From the NCBI GenBank assembly GCA_964539135.1, contig CAZIFG010000008.1, positions 6,584-70,583 on the forward strand: a stretch of DNA of 64,000 nt. The letters run 5' to 3'. The notes beneath the pieces were generated by a model. The model searched no databases. It worked only from the letters and a program-made list of their open reading frames with translations, and was not told where the DNA came from. Below, piece after piece: positions 33,135-41,350 of the stretch. How positions within the stretch are numbered: position 1 is the first letter of the stretch; every line of letters starts with the position of its first letter. Made by a program: the position numbers and the translations under genes. Origin of the DNA: CAZIFG01 sp964539135. Its GTDB lineage: Bacteria > Margulisbacteria > Marinamargulisbacteria > GCA-2716485 > CAZIFG01.

Positions 33135-34100
33135 ATGATTTATGCAGATGATAAATATGCTTATTACGAGCAGTTAAAAACCCTCCTTAAAGACAACGGC
33201 TTTACAGTGAATCCCTATCGCGAGATTCAATATGGGATTCAATTTATTGTTTTTTATGAGACTCTTTCTGCCCTTTTACGTGTTTATGAAGGTAAAAAGG
33301 GCCTTCGTTTGGATTTTTCTCAGTGTAAAGAGGCGACGATTCCTACTTTGGTGTCTTCTTTGATTGAGGGTCTTCCTAAATTTGCGCCCCAAGGGCCTCC
33401 TGTGTCTGACTTATTTACAGAAGATGATAAAACGGGTAAAGATCCAGGCATTGATCCTTTGCCTTTGATTGGGGTTGATGAATCTGGTAAAGGGGATTAT
33501 TTTGGGGCTCTGGTCATTGCAGGCGTCTATGTGGATGACGAAAAATCGGCTTTTCTTTTGGATTTGGGTGTTAAAGATTCTAAAAAATTGTCCGATGCTA
33601 CAATTCGTAAACTAGCTCCTCTTATTCGGTCCGCTTGTGTGCATTCTATTATTCAGGTGGGGAATGACAGTTATAATTTGATTTATCATAAAATGCCAAA
33701 TTTAAATCATATTTTAGCCTGGGGACATGCAAAAGTGATGGAAGGCGTTTTGAAGCAGGTTTCATGTGAAAATGCCTTGTCGGATCAGTTTGCGCATGCC
33801 TCCTTGGTTAAAAATGCCCTGCGCTCTCGAGGCATTCGTATTCATTTGTTTCAGCGTCATCGTGCGGAAACGAATATTGCGGTTGCGGCGGCGAGTATTT
33901 TGGCTCGTTGTGCGTATTTGGACTATATGGATACAATTTCTAAATTTTATGGTATGTCTTTTCCTAAAGGGGCTAGCCAGGCGGTTGTGGATTTTGCCAT
34001 TGAATTTGCACAAAAACATCATTTTGACGCCTTAAAATCAGTGGCTAAATTGCATTTTAAGACCACAGATGTTGTGCGTACGGCTTTGGATAAACCGTAG
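33135..34100 (+). CDS. rnhC: ribonuclease HIII
   Basis: RNase HIII cuts RNA in RNA-DNA hybrids. The N-terminal 100 residues form the extra substrate-binding domain of the HIII type (INYGIQF-like segment YGIQFIVFYETLSALLRVYE). The catalytic part begins with LIGVDESGKGDYFGALV (Asp-Glu), then KDSKKLSD, and RHRAETNIAVAAASILAR carries further active-site positions. I use the ATG at 33135 (MIYADDKYAY), preceded by a TACACT box, not the frame from 33087. RNase HIII is scattered among bacteria (Firmicutes, Chlamydiae and others) and uncommon in Proteobacteria. Confidence 0.92.
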   Translation: MIYADDKYAYYEQLKTLLKDNGFTVNPYREIQYGIQFIVFYETLSALLRVYEGKKGLRLDFSQCKEATIPTLVSSLIEGLPKFAPQGPPVSDLFTEDDKTGKDPGIDPLPLIGVDESGKGDYFGALVIAGVYVDDEKSAFLLDLGVKDSKKLSDATIRKLAPLIRSACVHSIIQVGNDSYNLIYHKMPNLNHILAWGHAKVMEGVLKQVSCENALSDQFAHASLVKNALRSRGIRIHLFQRHRAETNIAVAAASILARCAYLDYMDTISKFYGMSFPKGASQAVVDFAIEFAQKHHFDALKSVAKLHFKTTDVVRTALDKP

Positions 34101-34217
34101 TTCTTATCTAATTTTTAGGTGCAATTTTTTAAGGCGGATCTCGATACTCTTTTATGAGAGACGGCATTTTTTATAAGAAGGTGTTTCATTTTTTCCTTTA
34201 AATGTATTGCGATTTCT

Positions 34218-35513
34218 TTGTATTCTTTTAAACTTTTTGAACAAAACTCGCTGGATTTGAATACGAGAGATACGCCTGTATTATCGCCCGATTGTGTGTC
34301 TCCTTATTATCTGGCGTCTCCTTTGTTGATTTCAGATCTTTTGTTTTTGCCACTGGATGTAAGCTGTTCAGGGCGTGGCATTAGACGGCTTCAACATTAT
34401 CGCTTTATTTCTGATATTCATGGGACGGATTTAGAGCGACGTCGTCATGCTATTCTAAAGTATTTTCATTTTGAATCTCAGGGGCAGATTGCAGCGTGTA
34501 CTCAAGCTCAAGGTTTTTTGTATCTTCCTTTTTTAAAACTGGCGTCTTCGGCTATTCGGGAACACTTAGCGCCACATCTTCTTGGATGTGAGGCTGTTTT
34601 TAGTATTGAGCGTGGAGGCTCTTTATTGTCGGATCATTTGGAGCTTTTTTTGCGGGCAAATCTTCAAGTGATGCAGCCCCCTTTTATCAAAATTTCCAAA
34701 TGGGAGGATCCTTGGCTTAGAAGTAAGATACATTCAAATGGGAAGATTTCTGAATCGGTTTTCCAAACCTTATGCAATTTTATTCAGTCTAGATCCTTTG
34801 ATTCGCCGTTGAAACTGGCCTTTTGTGAAACCATGGTTTCGGGTACCTCTATTAATCGTTTAATTTATATGTTAACGTCTCTTTTATTAGAATTTCCTCA
34901 TCTGTCTTTTTCTATTATGTGCCTTGGTCAACTTTTTGATAAAAAAGTGCCGAAGGAAATCCTCATGTCTCGTGTGGGTTATTATCAAATAGACTCAGAT
35001 ACGACTTCTTTTCCTTATTTTTTTCTAAATCCTTTAAAACAAATCCAAGACAGTGTGAGAACATATCTTTTAGATCAAGCTTTAGGCTCTTTTTCGTTTT
35101 CAAATTTAGAGAAAGAGACTTTAAGACATATTGCGGCTCAAGGACAGGTACATCCTTCGGATTATGAGGGGATGACGTTCACACCTTTTGAGCGTAAGGC
35201 CTTGGATATGCTTTTTTCAAATATAGAGTCTCGTATGAAATTTTTAATACCTAATCTTACGTCCAGACTTACGATTCATGCTAGTTTGGTGCCTGTTATC
35301 CCGGGTGAAGATGTCGATTTTTTAACCCGGTATGGTTTAAATTTACCGCGTTATTTGGTTCTTTTTGGACCGGATTCTAGACGAGGGCTTTTTTCAGCAC
35401 AGGTTTATTCGGGTGAATTTGTACCTCCTCGCTCTCTTTTAAGCACTATTTTAGCCACTTACGATACATCTCCCCTTATTCGGGGACTTAGGAAACTGGC
35501 GGGGCGTTCATAA
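34218..35513 (+). CDS. orphan protein with phosphoribosyltransferase-like motifs, 431 residues
   Basis: I do not recognise a named family. The centre contains CEAVFSIERGGSLLSDHL and, about 100 residues later, KLAFCETMVSGTSINRLIYM. These resemble the substrate loop and PRPP loop (VDDxxxTGxT-like) of type I phosphoribosyltransferases, with the acidic pair replaced by Cys-Glu. The C-terminal 130 residues include LPRYLVLFGPDSRRGLFSAQ. No signal or membrane segment. The only usable start is TTG at 34218, so the true start is uncertain. It stands alone between rnhC and the convergent cysN gene. Confidence 0.55.
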   Translation: MYSFKLFEQNSLDLNTRDTPVLSPDCVSPYYLASPLLISDLLFLPLDVSCSGRGIRRLQHYRFISDIHGTDLERRRHAILKYFHFESQGQIAACTQAQGFLYLPFLKLASSAIREHLAPHLLGCEAVFSIERGGSLLSDHLELFLRANLQVMQPPFIKISKWEDPWLRSKIHSNGKISESVFQTLCNFIQSRSFDSPLKLAFCETMVSGTSINRLIYMLTSLLLEFPHLSFSIMCLGQLFDKKVPKEILMSRVGYYQIDSDTTSFPYFFLNPLKQIQDSVRTYLLDQALGSFSFSNLEKETLRHIAAQGQVHPSDYEGMTFTPFERKALDMLFSNIESRMKFLIPNLTSRLTIHASLVPVIPGEDVDFLTRYGLNLPRYLVLFGPDSRRGLFSAQVYSGEFVPPRSLLSTILATYDTSPLIRGLRKLAGRS

Positions 35514-35518
35514 TGTGT

Positions 35519-35549
35519 GGGACTGTTGTGAAACCTTCAACACTCCCAG
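35519..35549. terminator. hairpin resembling a shrunken MITE end, between convergent genes
   Basis: GGGACTGTTG and CAACACTCCC form a 10-base stem with one mismatch. The left arm equals the MITE terminal repeat, so this is either a relic of that element or a terminator derived from it. It sits between two convergent genes. No T run follows. Confidence 0.4.
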
Positions 35550-35552
35550 TGT

Positions 35553-37355
35553 TTATATGGCGTAATCTATAAGCTGTTTTTGTTTGAATACATCTAGTAT
35601 TTTTTTTATTTTGGCGTCTACTGTGAGGCTAGAGTCTAACTCACAATCGGATTTAATTTGATTGAGGTGGTGTTCGCCGGTTGTGATGATTAATATTTCT
35701 TTTGGATGATTTAATGCCTTGATACTTTTCACTTCGTCATCATCTAGATTGCTGATGCTGGAAATGACGATATGACCTGCATCTGTAAATAAATGGGCAA
35801 TTTCGCCTAGACGTCGGATGTGTTCGTCCCTGTCTTCAATGCGATGTTCAATATCGGTTCCCAGTCCGATGAGTAGATTGGAGATGCCCAAATAATAAGC
35901 TTGTTTGCCTGTGTTAAATAGGGTTTCTTCCAGTGCAATGCAGAGGTCTTTTTTACCGGAATGTTCAGGTCCTGTGATGAGGACGACTTTAGGAGTTTGC
36001 GCCCATTTTGTCGCTCTCATTTCACTGGTTATCTTGCCTCTTTCCCATAAGTATTCTTTTTTGTTTTGAGTTTCTTCCAATTGAGACTTACTGTCTTCTA
36101 TGGCTTCGGTAATGATACCGCCTCCTGAAATTTCATAATCATCTACAATGACAAATCGACCGGTTCCTTCAATTTCGGAAATGGTATCGAAGGCGATGGG
36201 TTTTGTTGTTTGGAAGATGCATTCGCCTACATCGTGGCGTTCAATCTGTTTCTTTTCGGTGTCACTGCTTAAATCTGAGGCATCTAGTACTTTTAAAATC
36301 TGTTTTAAAACAACGATTTGTCGTGTTGCGCCAAGTTTTAATTTGTATTTTTTGTCTAAAATCATGGGACGTTTTCCCAACCAAAAAATATTGGCTTTAA
36401 AGCCATACCCTGTTCGGGCTTGTACTTCATTGGTTTTGCACATGAGTTCGCCTGGGCGAATATAAATTTGTGTTTCTAAGGTTACCCCTGTCGCCTCTCC
36501 TGCTTGAGCCTGTGTTTTTTGAGGGGTATTAAAACTTTCAATGCTTTTAATCTGGGTTGTTTTTTGTGAGGGTAAGAAAATGACAGAGTCCCCTACTTTT
36601 AAAGTGCCCGTTTCAATGGTTCCGGCAATGATGCGTCTGTCGTCCCCTTCTTCTGTGAATTTATAAATATCTTGTACAGGGAGTCTTAAGGGCTTATCTT
36701 CTTTTTCGCCTTCTTTTTCAAAGGCATCAATGAGGGTTAAAACGTCTGGGCCTTCATACCAGTTCATTTTTTCTGAACGATGGGTGATATTTTCGCCATG
36801 AAAGGCTGCAATGGGGACAAAGGCTTTGGGCGTCACTTTAATTTCTGCTAAAAACTGGCTGTATTCTGCCACAATTTGAGCATATTTTTCGGCATTGTAA
36901 TCAATGAGGTCCATTTTATTGACCAGTACAACGACTTGTTTAATGCCTAACATGGATAGCAAAAAACCATGTCGTCTGGAATTTTCTTTTACGCCTTCTT
37001 TGGCATCAATTAACAGCAGAGCGGCTTCTGCTCGTGCGGCGCCTGTTACCATGTTTTTTAAGAATTCGATATGTCCAGGCGCGTCAATGACGATATAGTT
37101 TCTTTTTTTGGTTTTAAAAAAACAGCGGGCGGAATCAATGGTGATGCCTTGAGATTGTTCGTCTTTAAGTGCGTCTAGTAAAAATGCGTATTCAAAGGGT
37201 TTTGAATTTTGGGCGCAGAGGGCTCGGATTTGTTCTAATTTTCCGCTTGGTAAACTGTTTGTATCTGCTAAGAGTCGTCCTATAAAGGTGCTTTTGCCAT
37301 GATCGACATGTCCGACAATGACGATATTCATTTGTTCCAGTTGTTTTACGTCCAT
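35553..37355 (-). CDS. cysN: sulfate adenylyltransferase subunit 1 with degenerate APS kinase domain (CysN/NodQ type)
   Basis: CysN is the GTPase subunit of ATP sulfurylase, partner of CysD, forming APS from sulfate. Residues 1-420 are EF-Tu-like: GHVDHGKSTFIGRLL, DAPGHIEFLKNMVTGA and NKMDLIDY. Residues 440-600 align with APS kinase (DRDEHIRRLGEIAHLFTDAGH is typical), but key residues are gone: the P-loop is GPEHSGKKD, the DGDNxR motif is replaced by LGISNLL, and the KGLY segment is absent. The kinase half is therefore probably inactive. This fits with cysH having APS-reductase cysteines. The gene lies 5.6 kb from cysD, unusually separated from its partner, and may have its own promoter. Confidence 0.88.
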   Translation of the reverse strand: MDVKQLEQMNIVIVGHVDHGKSTFIGRLLADTNSLPSGKLEQIRALCAQNSKPFEYAFLLDALKDEQSQGITIDSARCFFKTKKRNYIVIDAPGHIEFLKNMVTGAARAEAALLLIDAKEGVKENSRRHGFLLSMLGIKQVVVLVNKMDLIDYNAEKYAQIVAEYSQFLAEIKVTPKAFVPIAAFHGENITHRSEKMNWYEGPDVLTLIDAFEKEGEKEDKPLRLPVQDIYKFTEEGDDRRIIAGTIETGTLKVGDSVIFLPSQKTTQIKSIESFNTPQKTQAQAGEATGVTLETQIYIRPGELMCKTNEVQARTGYGFKANIFWLGKRPMILDKKYKLKLGATRQIVVLKQILKVLDASDLSSDTEKKQIERHDVGECIFQTTKPIAFDTISEIEGTGRFVIVDDYEISGGGIITEAIEDSKSQLEETQNKKEYLWERGKITSEMRATKWAQTPKVVLITGPEHSGKKDLCIALEETLFNTGKQAYYLGISNLLIGLGTDIEHRIEDRDEHIRRLGEIAHLFTDAGHIVISSISNLDDDEVKSIKALNHPKEILIITTGEHHLNQIKSDCELDSSLTVDAKIKKILDVFKQKQLIDYAI

Positions 37356-37503
37356 TTTTTTCCATCCTACTTTTGTTCCCCGTAGTTTACATGAGAATGC
37401 GAAACTTGACTATTGTGTCCCCTTCTTTTTATGTTTAAAGGGATCTATTTGGGGTACTCTATTATTGTAAGATTTTTTTTATTGGATTAGACTGGGGAGT
37501 ATC

Positions 37504-38313
37504 ATGCGTTTCTTTTTTTCTGTTTTTTTGTGTGCCTTTCTTTTGTCCTCAAGCTTTCTTTTTTCTGAAACGCCTACCGCTTCTGTTTCTGTGACTTCTT
37601 CTGAACAGATTGATTTTCTGCCTGATTCTTTGGGTTTTTCCTCTAGCATTTCGACCCTAAATGATGGGGTTGACGATTTTGAGTCTTTTGATTCTGTGAC
37701 GCCGTCTGTTTCGGTTTGGGATCCTTTAGAGCGCTATAATCGGGCTATGTTTTCGTTTAATTATAATGTTTATAAATTTGTTGTGATGCCTGTTTCTAAA
37801 GGGTATTCCCATGTTTTACCCAAACCTGTTCGGATTCATGTTGGGAAGTTTTTTAAAAATCTTTATTTTCCAGTTCGATTTGCGAATAATTTGCTTCAAG
37901 GTAAATTAAAGGCAACGGGAATAGAGATCAGTCGTTTTTTGATTAATTCTACTGTAGGTTTTGGGGGCTTTTTTGATCCTGCTTTAGCACTTTTTAATCT
38001 AGAACCTCGTCCTGAAGATTTTGGACAAACTTTGGGTGTTTGGGGGGTTAAACCAGGGCCTTATTTTGTGATGCCTATTTTAGGCCCTTCTAATCTTCGC
38101 GATGGTATTGCCACTTTCCCCAATGCTTATGTGGTCCCGACCAGTTACTTGAATACAACGCTTGAGGCCGCAGGTGCTGAAAGTTTACGTTATGTGAATG
38201 AGTTGTCTATGGATCCAGAACAGTTTCAACGCTTAAAATCCAGTGCTCTTGATTTTTATATTATGGCACGAGAGGCATCTGCTAAACTGAGAGAAGATGA
38301 GGTTAGGAAGTAA
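37504..38313 (+). CDS. mlaA: MlaA/VacJ family outer-membrane lipid-asymmetry protein
   Basis: MlaA removes stray phospholipids from the outer leaflet of the outer membrane. The family core is clear: WDPLERYNRAMFSFNYNVYK, LINSTVGFGGFFDPA, EDFGQTLGVWGVKPGPYFV and LGPSNLRDG. The N-terminus is a signal peptide (MRFFFSVFLCAFLLSSSFLF) with no lipobox Cys at the cleavage site, whereas E. coli MlaA is a lipoprotein. A Ser-rich stretch follows. A GGGGAG site precedes the ATG. It is first in the mlaA-mlaC-MMPL cluster. Confidence 0.92.
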   Translation: MRFFFSVFLCAFLLSSSFLFSETPTASVSVTSSEQIDFLPDSLGFSSSISTLNDGVDDFESFDSVTPSVSVWDPLERYNRAMFSFNYNVYKFVVMPVSKGYSHVLPKPVRIHVGKFFKNLYFPVRFANNLLQGKLKATGIEISRFLINSTVGFGGFFDPALALFNLEPRPEDFGQTLGVWGVKPGPYFVMPILGPSNLRDGIATFPNAYVVPTSYLNTTLEAAGAESLRYVNELSMDPEQFQRLKSSALDFYIMAREASAKLREDEVRK

Positions 38314-38347
38314 GATTTAATCTCTGTTTTTTTTGGTATTCGTTTGG

Positions 38348-38353
38348 TATACT
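38348..38353 (+). promoter_or_regulatory. -10-like box close to the mlaC start
   Basis: TATACT is followed by 6 bases and the ATG at 38360, with no ribosome site. It could give a second, leaderless transcript for mlaC and the MMPL gene. Confidence 0.45.
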
Positions 38354-38359
38354 GGCGCC

Positions 38360-38986
38360 ATGAATACACGATTTTTTTTAGCCGTATTGGGTCTTATGAT
38401 GTATGCTTCTGCTGTCATTTCAGCGCCGGCTCAAACAGGGCTTCCTATTCAAGTCATTCAGGTTACAACCTCTAATCCTTTGAGTGTGGAAAGTCAGGCT
38501 TTAATGGCGCAAATTTTTAAACAGGGCCTTTCTATTGTCAGCCAAAAAAACTTGACCCCTGAGGCGAAATTGGAGAAATTGCGCCCCATTGTAACGCCTT
38601 ATTTTGATTTTAATTTGATGACAAAATTGGCTGTTGGGAAAGAATATTGGACGCAACTTTCTGAATTACAGCAATCTCAGCTCACAGAAGCCTTTAAGGC
38701 CTATCTTCAAGATTTATATTTGGTTCAGTTGGTGAATTATAAAAATCAGACTATTTTGATTCATGATCCTTCTATTTCGAATGGTCGTGTTGCGATTGAT
38801 GTGGATGTGAAAGACAGGGATTCATTTTTTAGAATGACGTATAAAATTTATAAAAAATCAGGGTATATGGTTTATGATGTGGATGTTAAAGGGATTAGTA
38901 CGATTCAAACCTTTAGTAAGCAATTTCGACCTTATTTAGTCGCGCATAAATTTGAGGATTTGCTTCGTGTTCTCAAAACTAAATAA
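38360..38986 (+). CDS. mlaC: MlaC/Ttg2D-type periplasmic phospholipid-binding protein
   Basis: MlaC ferries phospholipids across the periplasm. The 208-residue protein has a signal peptide (MNTRFFLAVLGLMMYASAV, cleavage near ISA-APA), then the Ttg2D pattern: IVTPYFDFNLMTKLAVGKEY, LSELQQSQLTEAFKAYLQDL and YDVDVKGISTIQTFSKQF. I use the ATG at 38360, supported by the signal peptide and the TATACT box, instead of the frame from 38333. It overlaps the transporter gene by 20 bases. Confidence 0.9.
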   Translation: MNTRFFLAVLGLMMYASAVISAPAQTGLPIQVIQVTTSNPLSVESQALMAQIFKQGLSIVSQKNLTPEAKLEKLRPIVTPYFDFNLMTKLAVGKEYWTQLSELQQSQLTEAFKAYLQDLYLVQLVNYKNQTILIHDPSISNGRVAIDVDVKDRDSFFRMTYKIYKKSGYMVYDVDVKGISTIQTFSKQFRPYLVAHKFEDLLRVLKTK

Positions 38987-41339
38987 CGTCGTTTCTAAGG
39001 GATTGGTTTCCTACCCCAAACGCACGCTTTTTTTCTTTTTTGCCTGCATGTTGGGGCTTTCTTTTTTTGTGTATCGCTTTCAGGTGGATGCTTCAGCGGA
39101 TACACTGATTAATAAAAATGATCCTGACTTTGTGCGCATGCAGGCCTTGTCCAAGCAATATCAAACCTCAGATACTTTGTTTTTGGTGTTTACACCGCAT
39201 GCCGATCTTTTTTCCCCAGATTCTTTTGAGGCTCTTCGACACTTAAAAAAAGATCTTCTTCAATTACCCGATGTTTCTTATGTGACGACGATTTTAGATG
39301 TGCCTTTATTTAAAAGTACGTCTCTTTCTATGCAAGAAACCGTCAAACAACTTCCGACTTTAGAATCACCTTTGGTGGATTTAAAAAAAGCGCGAGCGGA
39401 ATTTGTGACAAGTCCTCTCTATAAAGATCTTTTGATTAATGCTTCTGGGAAAACAACGGCTATTCAAGTGACCTTTAAAACGCCTAAAAATGGGGTTTGG
39501 AATTCTCACCAAAACATTGAAGATATTCGGTCTATTTTGAAGCGCTATTCTTCAGAGGGTGCCTTGTATTTGGGCGGTATTAGCGTGATTTCGAATGATA
39601 TGATTGATATCATTCGGGATGACCTCAGTATTTTTGGTTTTGTTGTTTTTGGGGCTATGATTTTGGTTTTAGCGCTTATTTTTAGATTGCCTCGCTGGGT
39701 TTTCATTTCTGTTCTTTCTTGTGGCTTGTCTGTGATTGCGATGATGGGTCTTTTGGGACTTATGAATTGGAAAGTTACCGTTATTTCGTCTAATTTTATT
39801 TCGCTTCAAATTATTTTAACCTTGTCTTTGGTCATTCATTTGATTGTTCAGTACAGAGAGTTGCGTCGGGATCATCCTGAAATGGATCAAAAAACCTTGG
39901 TCCAAGAAGCTATTCGAGATAAATTAACACCCAGCATCTTTACGACGCTCACGACGATGATTGGGTTTGCCTCTTTAGTGCTTTCTAACATTAAACCTAT
40001 TATTTCCTTTGGGTATATGATGCTAGGAGGACTTTTTATTTCTATTATTGTCACTTTTGTTTTTTTTGGGTCTTTTATGGTCCTTTTAAAGCGCAGTGAG
40101 GTACATCATAATCCAGGACGGGTGTCTGCAGCTTCTGATGCCTTTTTGACTTTTTTTGCGGTTACCTCGGACCGCTATCGTAAAAGTCTTATTTGGATTA
40201 GTCTTTTGATTCTCCTTGTTGGCGGCATTGGTATTTCTAAATTGACGGTTGAAAATAGTTTTATTAATTATTTTAATTCGAAGACAGATATTTATAAAAC
40301 CTTGTCCTATATTGATCAAAACTTGGGTGGAACGACTCCCTTGGATATTGTCATTAAATTAGATCCCCCTTCAAAAGAGCCACAAACTCAAGATGTTTCT
40401 GTTCCTGAGGATGATGACTTTGCGCTTTTTGATGATGTTACTGCTCAATCTTCAGATCCTAAATATTGGTTTACGCCCGAAAAGGTGGCTTTAATTCAAA
40501 AAACACACTCATACTTAGAAAGTTTACCCCATGTAGGTAAGGTGTTGTCTTTGGCCACTCCGATGGAAATTGCGGAAGATTTGAATGGGGGGAAACCTTT
40601 AAACAGTTTAGAATTGGCTGTGTTATATGAAAGTTTACCTAATAATATTAAATCCAGTTTGGTGAATCAGTATGTGAATATTGATAAAAATGAATTGCGT
40701 TTGACTTTAAGAATTTATGATTCTCATCCTGATTTAAGACGTGCTGCTTTGATTGAGGAAATTCGCGATGGGCTTGAGACGAAGGTGGGCCTAAAAAAAG
40801 ATCAGTTTGAGCTTTCAGGTATTTTAATTTTGTATAACAATATGCTTCAAGATTTATTTGCGTCTCAAATTTTGACGTTGGGCACATCGATTTTATTTTT
40901 AGTCTTTGTCTTATTATTTTTGTTTAGGTCTTTAAAACTTGCCTTGATGGCTGTTGTGCCTAATATTTTGGCGGTTGTGTTTATTTTAGGGTTTATGGGT
41001 TGGTTTGGATTTCCATTGGATATGATGACCATTACCATTGCGGCAATTACATTGGGTATTGGCGTTGAAGATGCCATTCATTATATTTATCATTTTTGCC
41101 AAGAATATGAAAAAGACAAAGATGGCCTTGCGGCTATGTATCGTTCGCATAAAAGCATTGGAATGGCTATGTTTTTTACCTCTTTAGTGGTGTCTATTGG
41201 TTTTGGGGTTTTGGTTTTTTCTACGTTTATTCCCAATGTTTTGTTTGGTCTTTTTACAGCCATGGCCATGACAGTGGCCTTGCTTGCGTCTTTGACGGTG
41301 CTGCCGGCTTTGCTTCTGATCTTTTATAACCCAAAATAG
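38967..41339 (+). CDS. RND/MMPL superfamily lipid transporter (HpnN-like)
   Basis: This large inner-membrane protein has two repeats, each with a membrane span, a periplasmic domain and a five-span bundle (about residues 205-370 and 620-790). ASADTLINKNDPDFVRMQAL is typical of HpnN/MMPL proteins, and GVEDAIHYIYHFCQEY is the charged segment in the second bundle. HpnN moves hopanoids to the outer membrane in other bacteria. Here it stands beside mlaA and mlaC, with no mlaFEDB genes in the window, so it may power lipid transport in place of an ABC system. I prefer the GTG at 38967, which has GAGGA upstream. Confidence 0.85.
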   Translation: MFSKLNNVVSKGLVSYPKRTLFFFFACMLGLSFFVYRFQVDASADTLINKNDPDFVRMQALSKQYQTSDTLFLVFTPHADLFSPDSFEALRHLKKDLLQLPDVSYVTTILDVPLFKSTSLSMQETVKQLPTLESPLVDLKKARAEFVTSPLYKDLLINASGKTTAIQVTFKTPKNGVWNSHQNIEDIRSILKRYSSEGALYLGGISVISNDMIDIIRDDLSIFGFVVFGAMILVLALIFRLPRWVFISVLSCGLSVIAMMGLLGLMNWKVTVISSNFISLQIILTLSLVIHLIVQYRELRRDHPEMDQKTLVQEAIRDKLTPSIFTTLTTMIGFASLVLSNIKPIISFGYMMLGGLFISIIVTFVFFGSFMVLLKRSEVHHNPGRVSAASDAFLTFFAVTSDRYRKSLIWISLLILLVGGIGISKLTVENSFINYFNSKTDIYKTLSYIDQNLGGTTPLDIVIKLDPPSKEPQTQDVSVPEDDDFALFDDVTAQSSDPKYWFTPEKVALIQKTHSYLESLPHVGKVLSLATPMEIAEDLNGGKPLNSLELAVLYESLPNNIKSSLVNQYVNIDKNELRLTLRIYDSHPDLRRAALIEEIRDGLETKVGLKKDQFELSGILILYNNMLQDLFASQILTLGTSILFLVFVLLFLFRSLKLALMAVVPNILAVVFILGFMGWFGFPLDMMTITIAAITLGIGVEDAIHYIYHFCQEYEKDKDGLAAMYRSHKSIGMAMFFTSLVVSIGFGVLVFSTFIPNVLFGLFTAMAMTVALLASLTVLPALLLIFYNPK

Positions 41340-41350
41340 CGTTTTTTGTC

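Noticed and set aside
34218..35513. Assigning the orphan as a defence-system gene because of PRTase-like motifs
   Set aside because: No partner defence genes are nearby and the motif match is weak.
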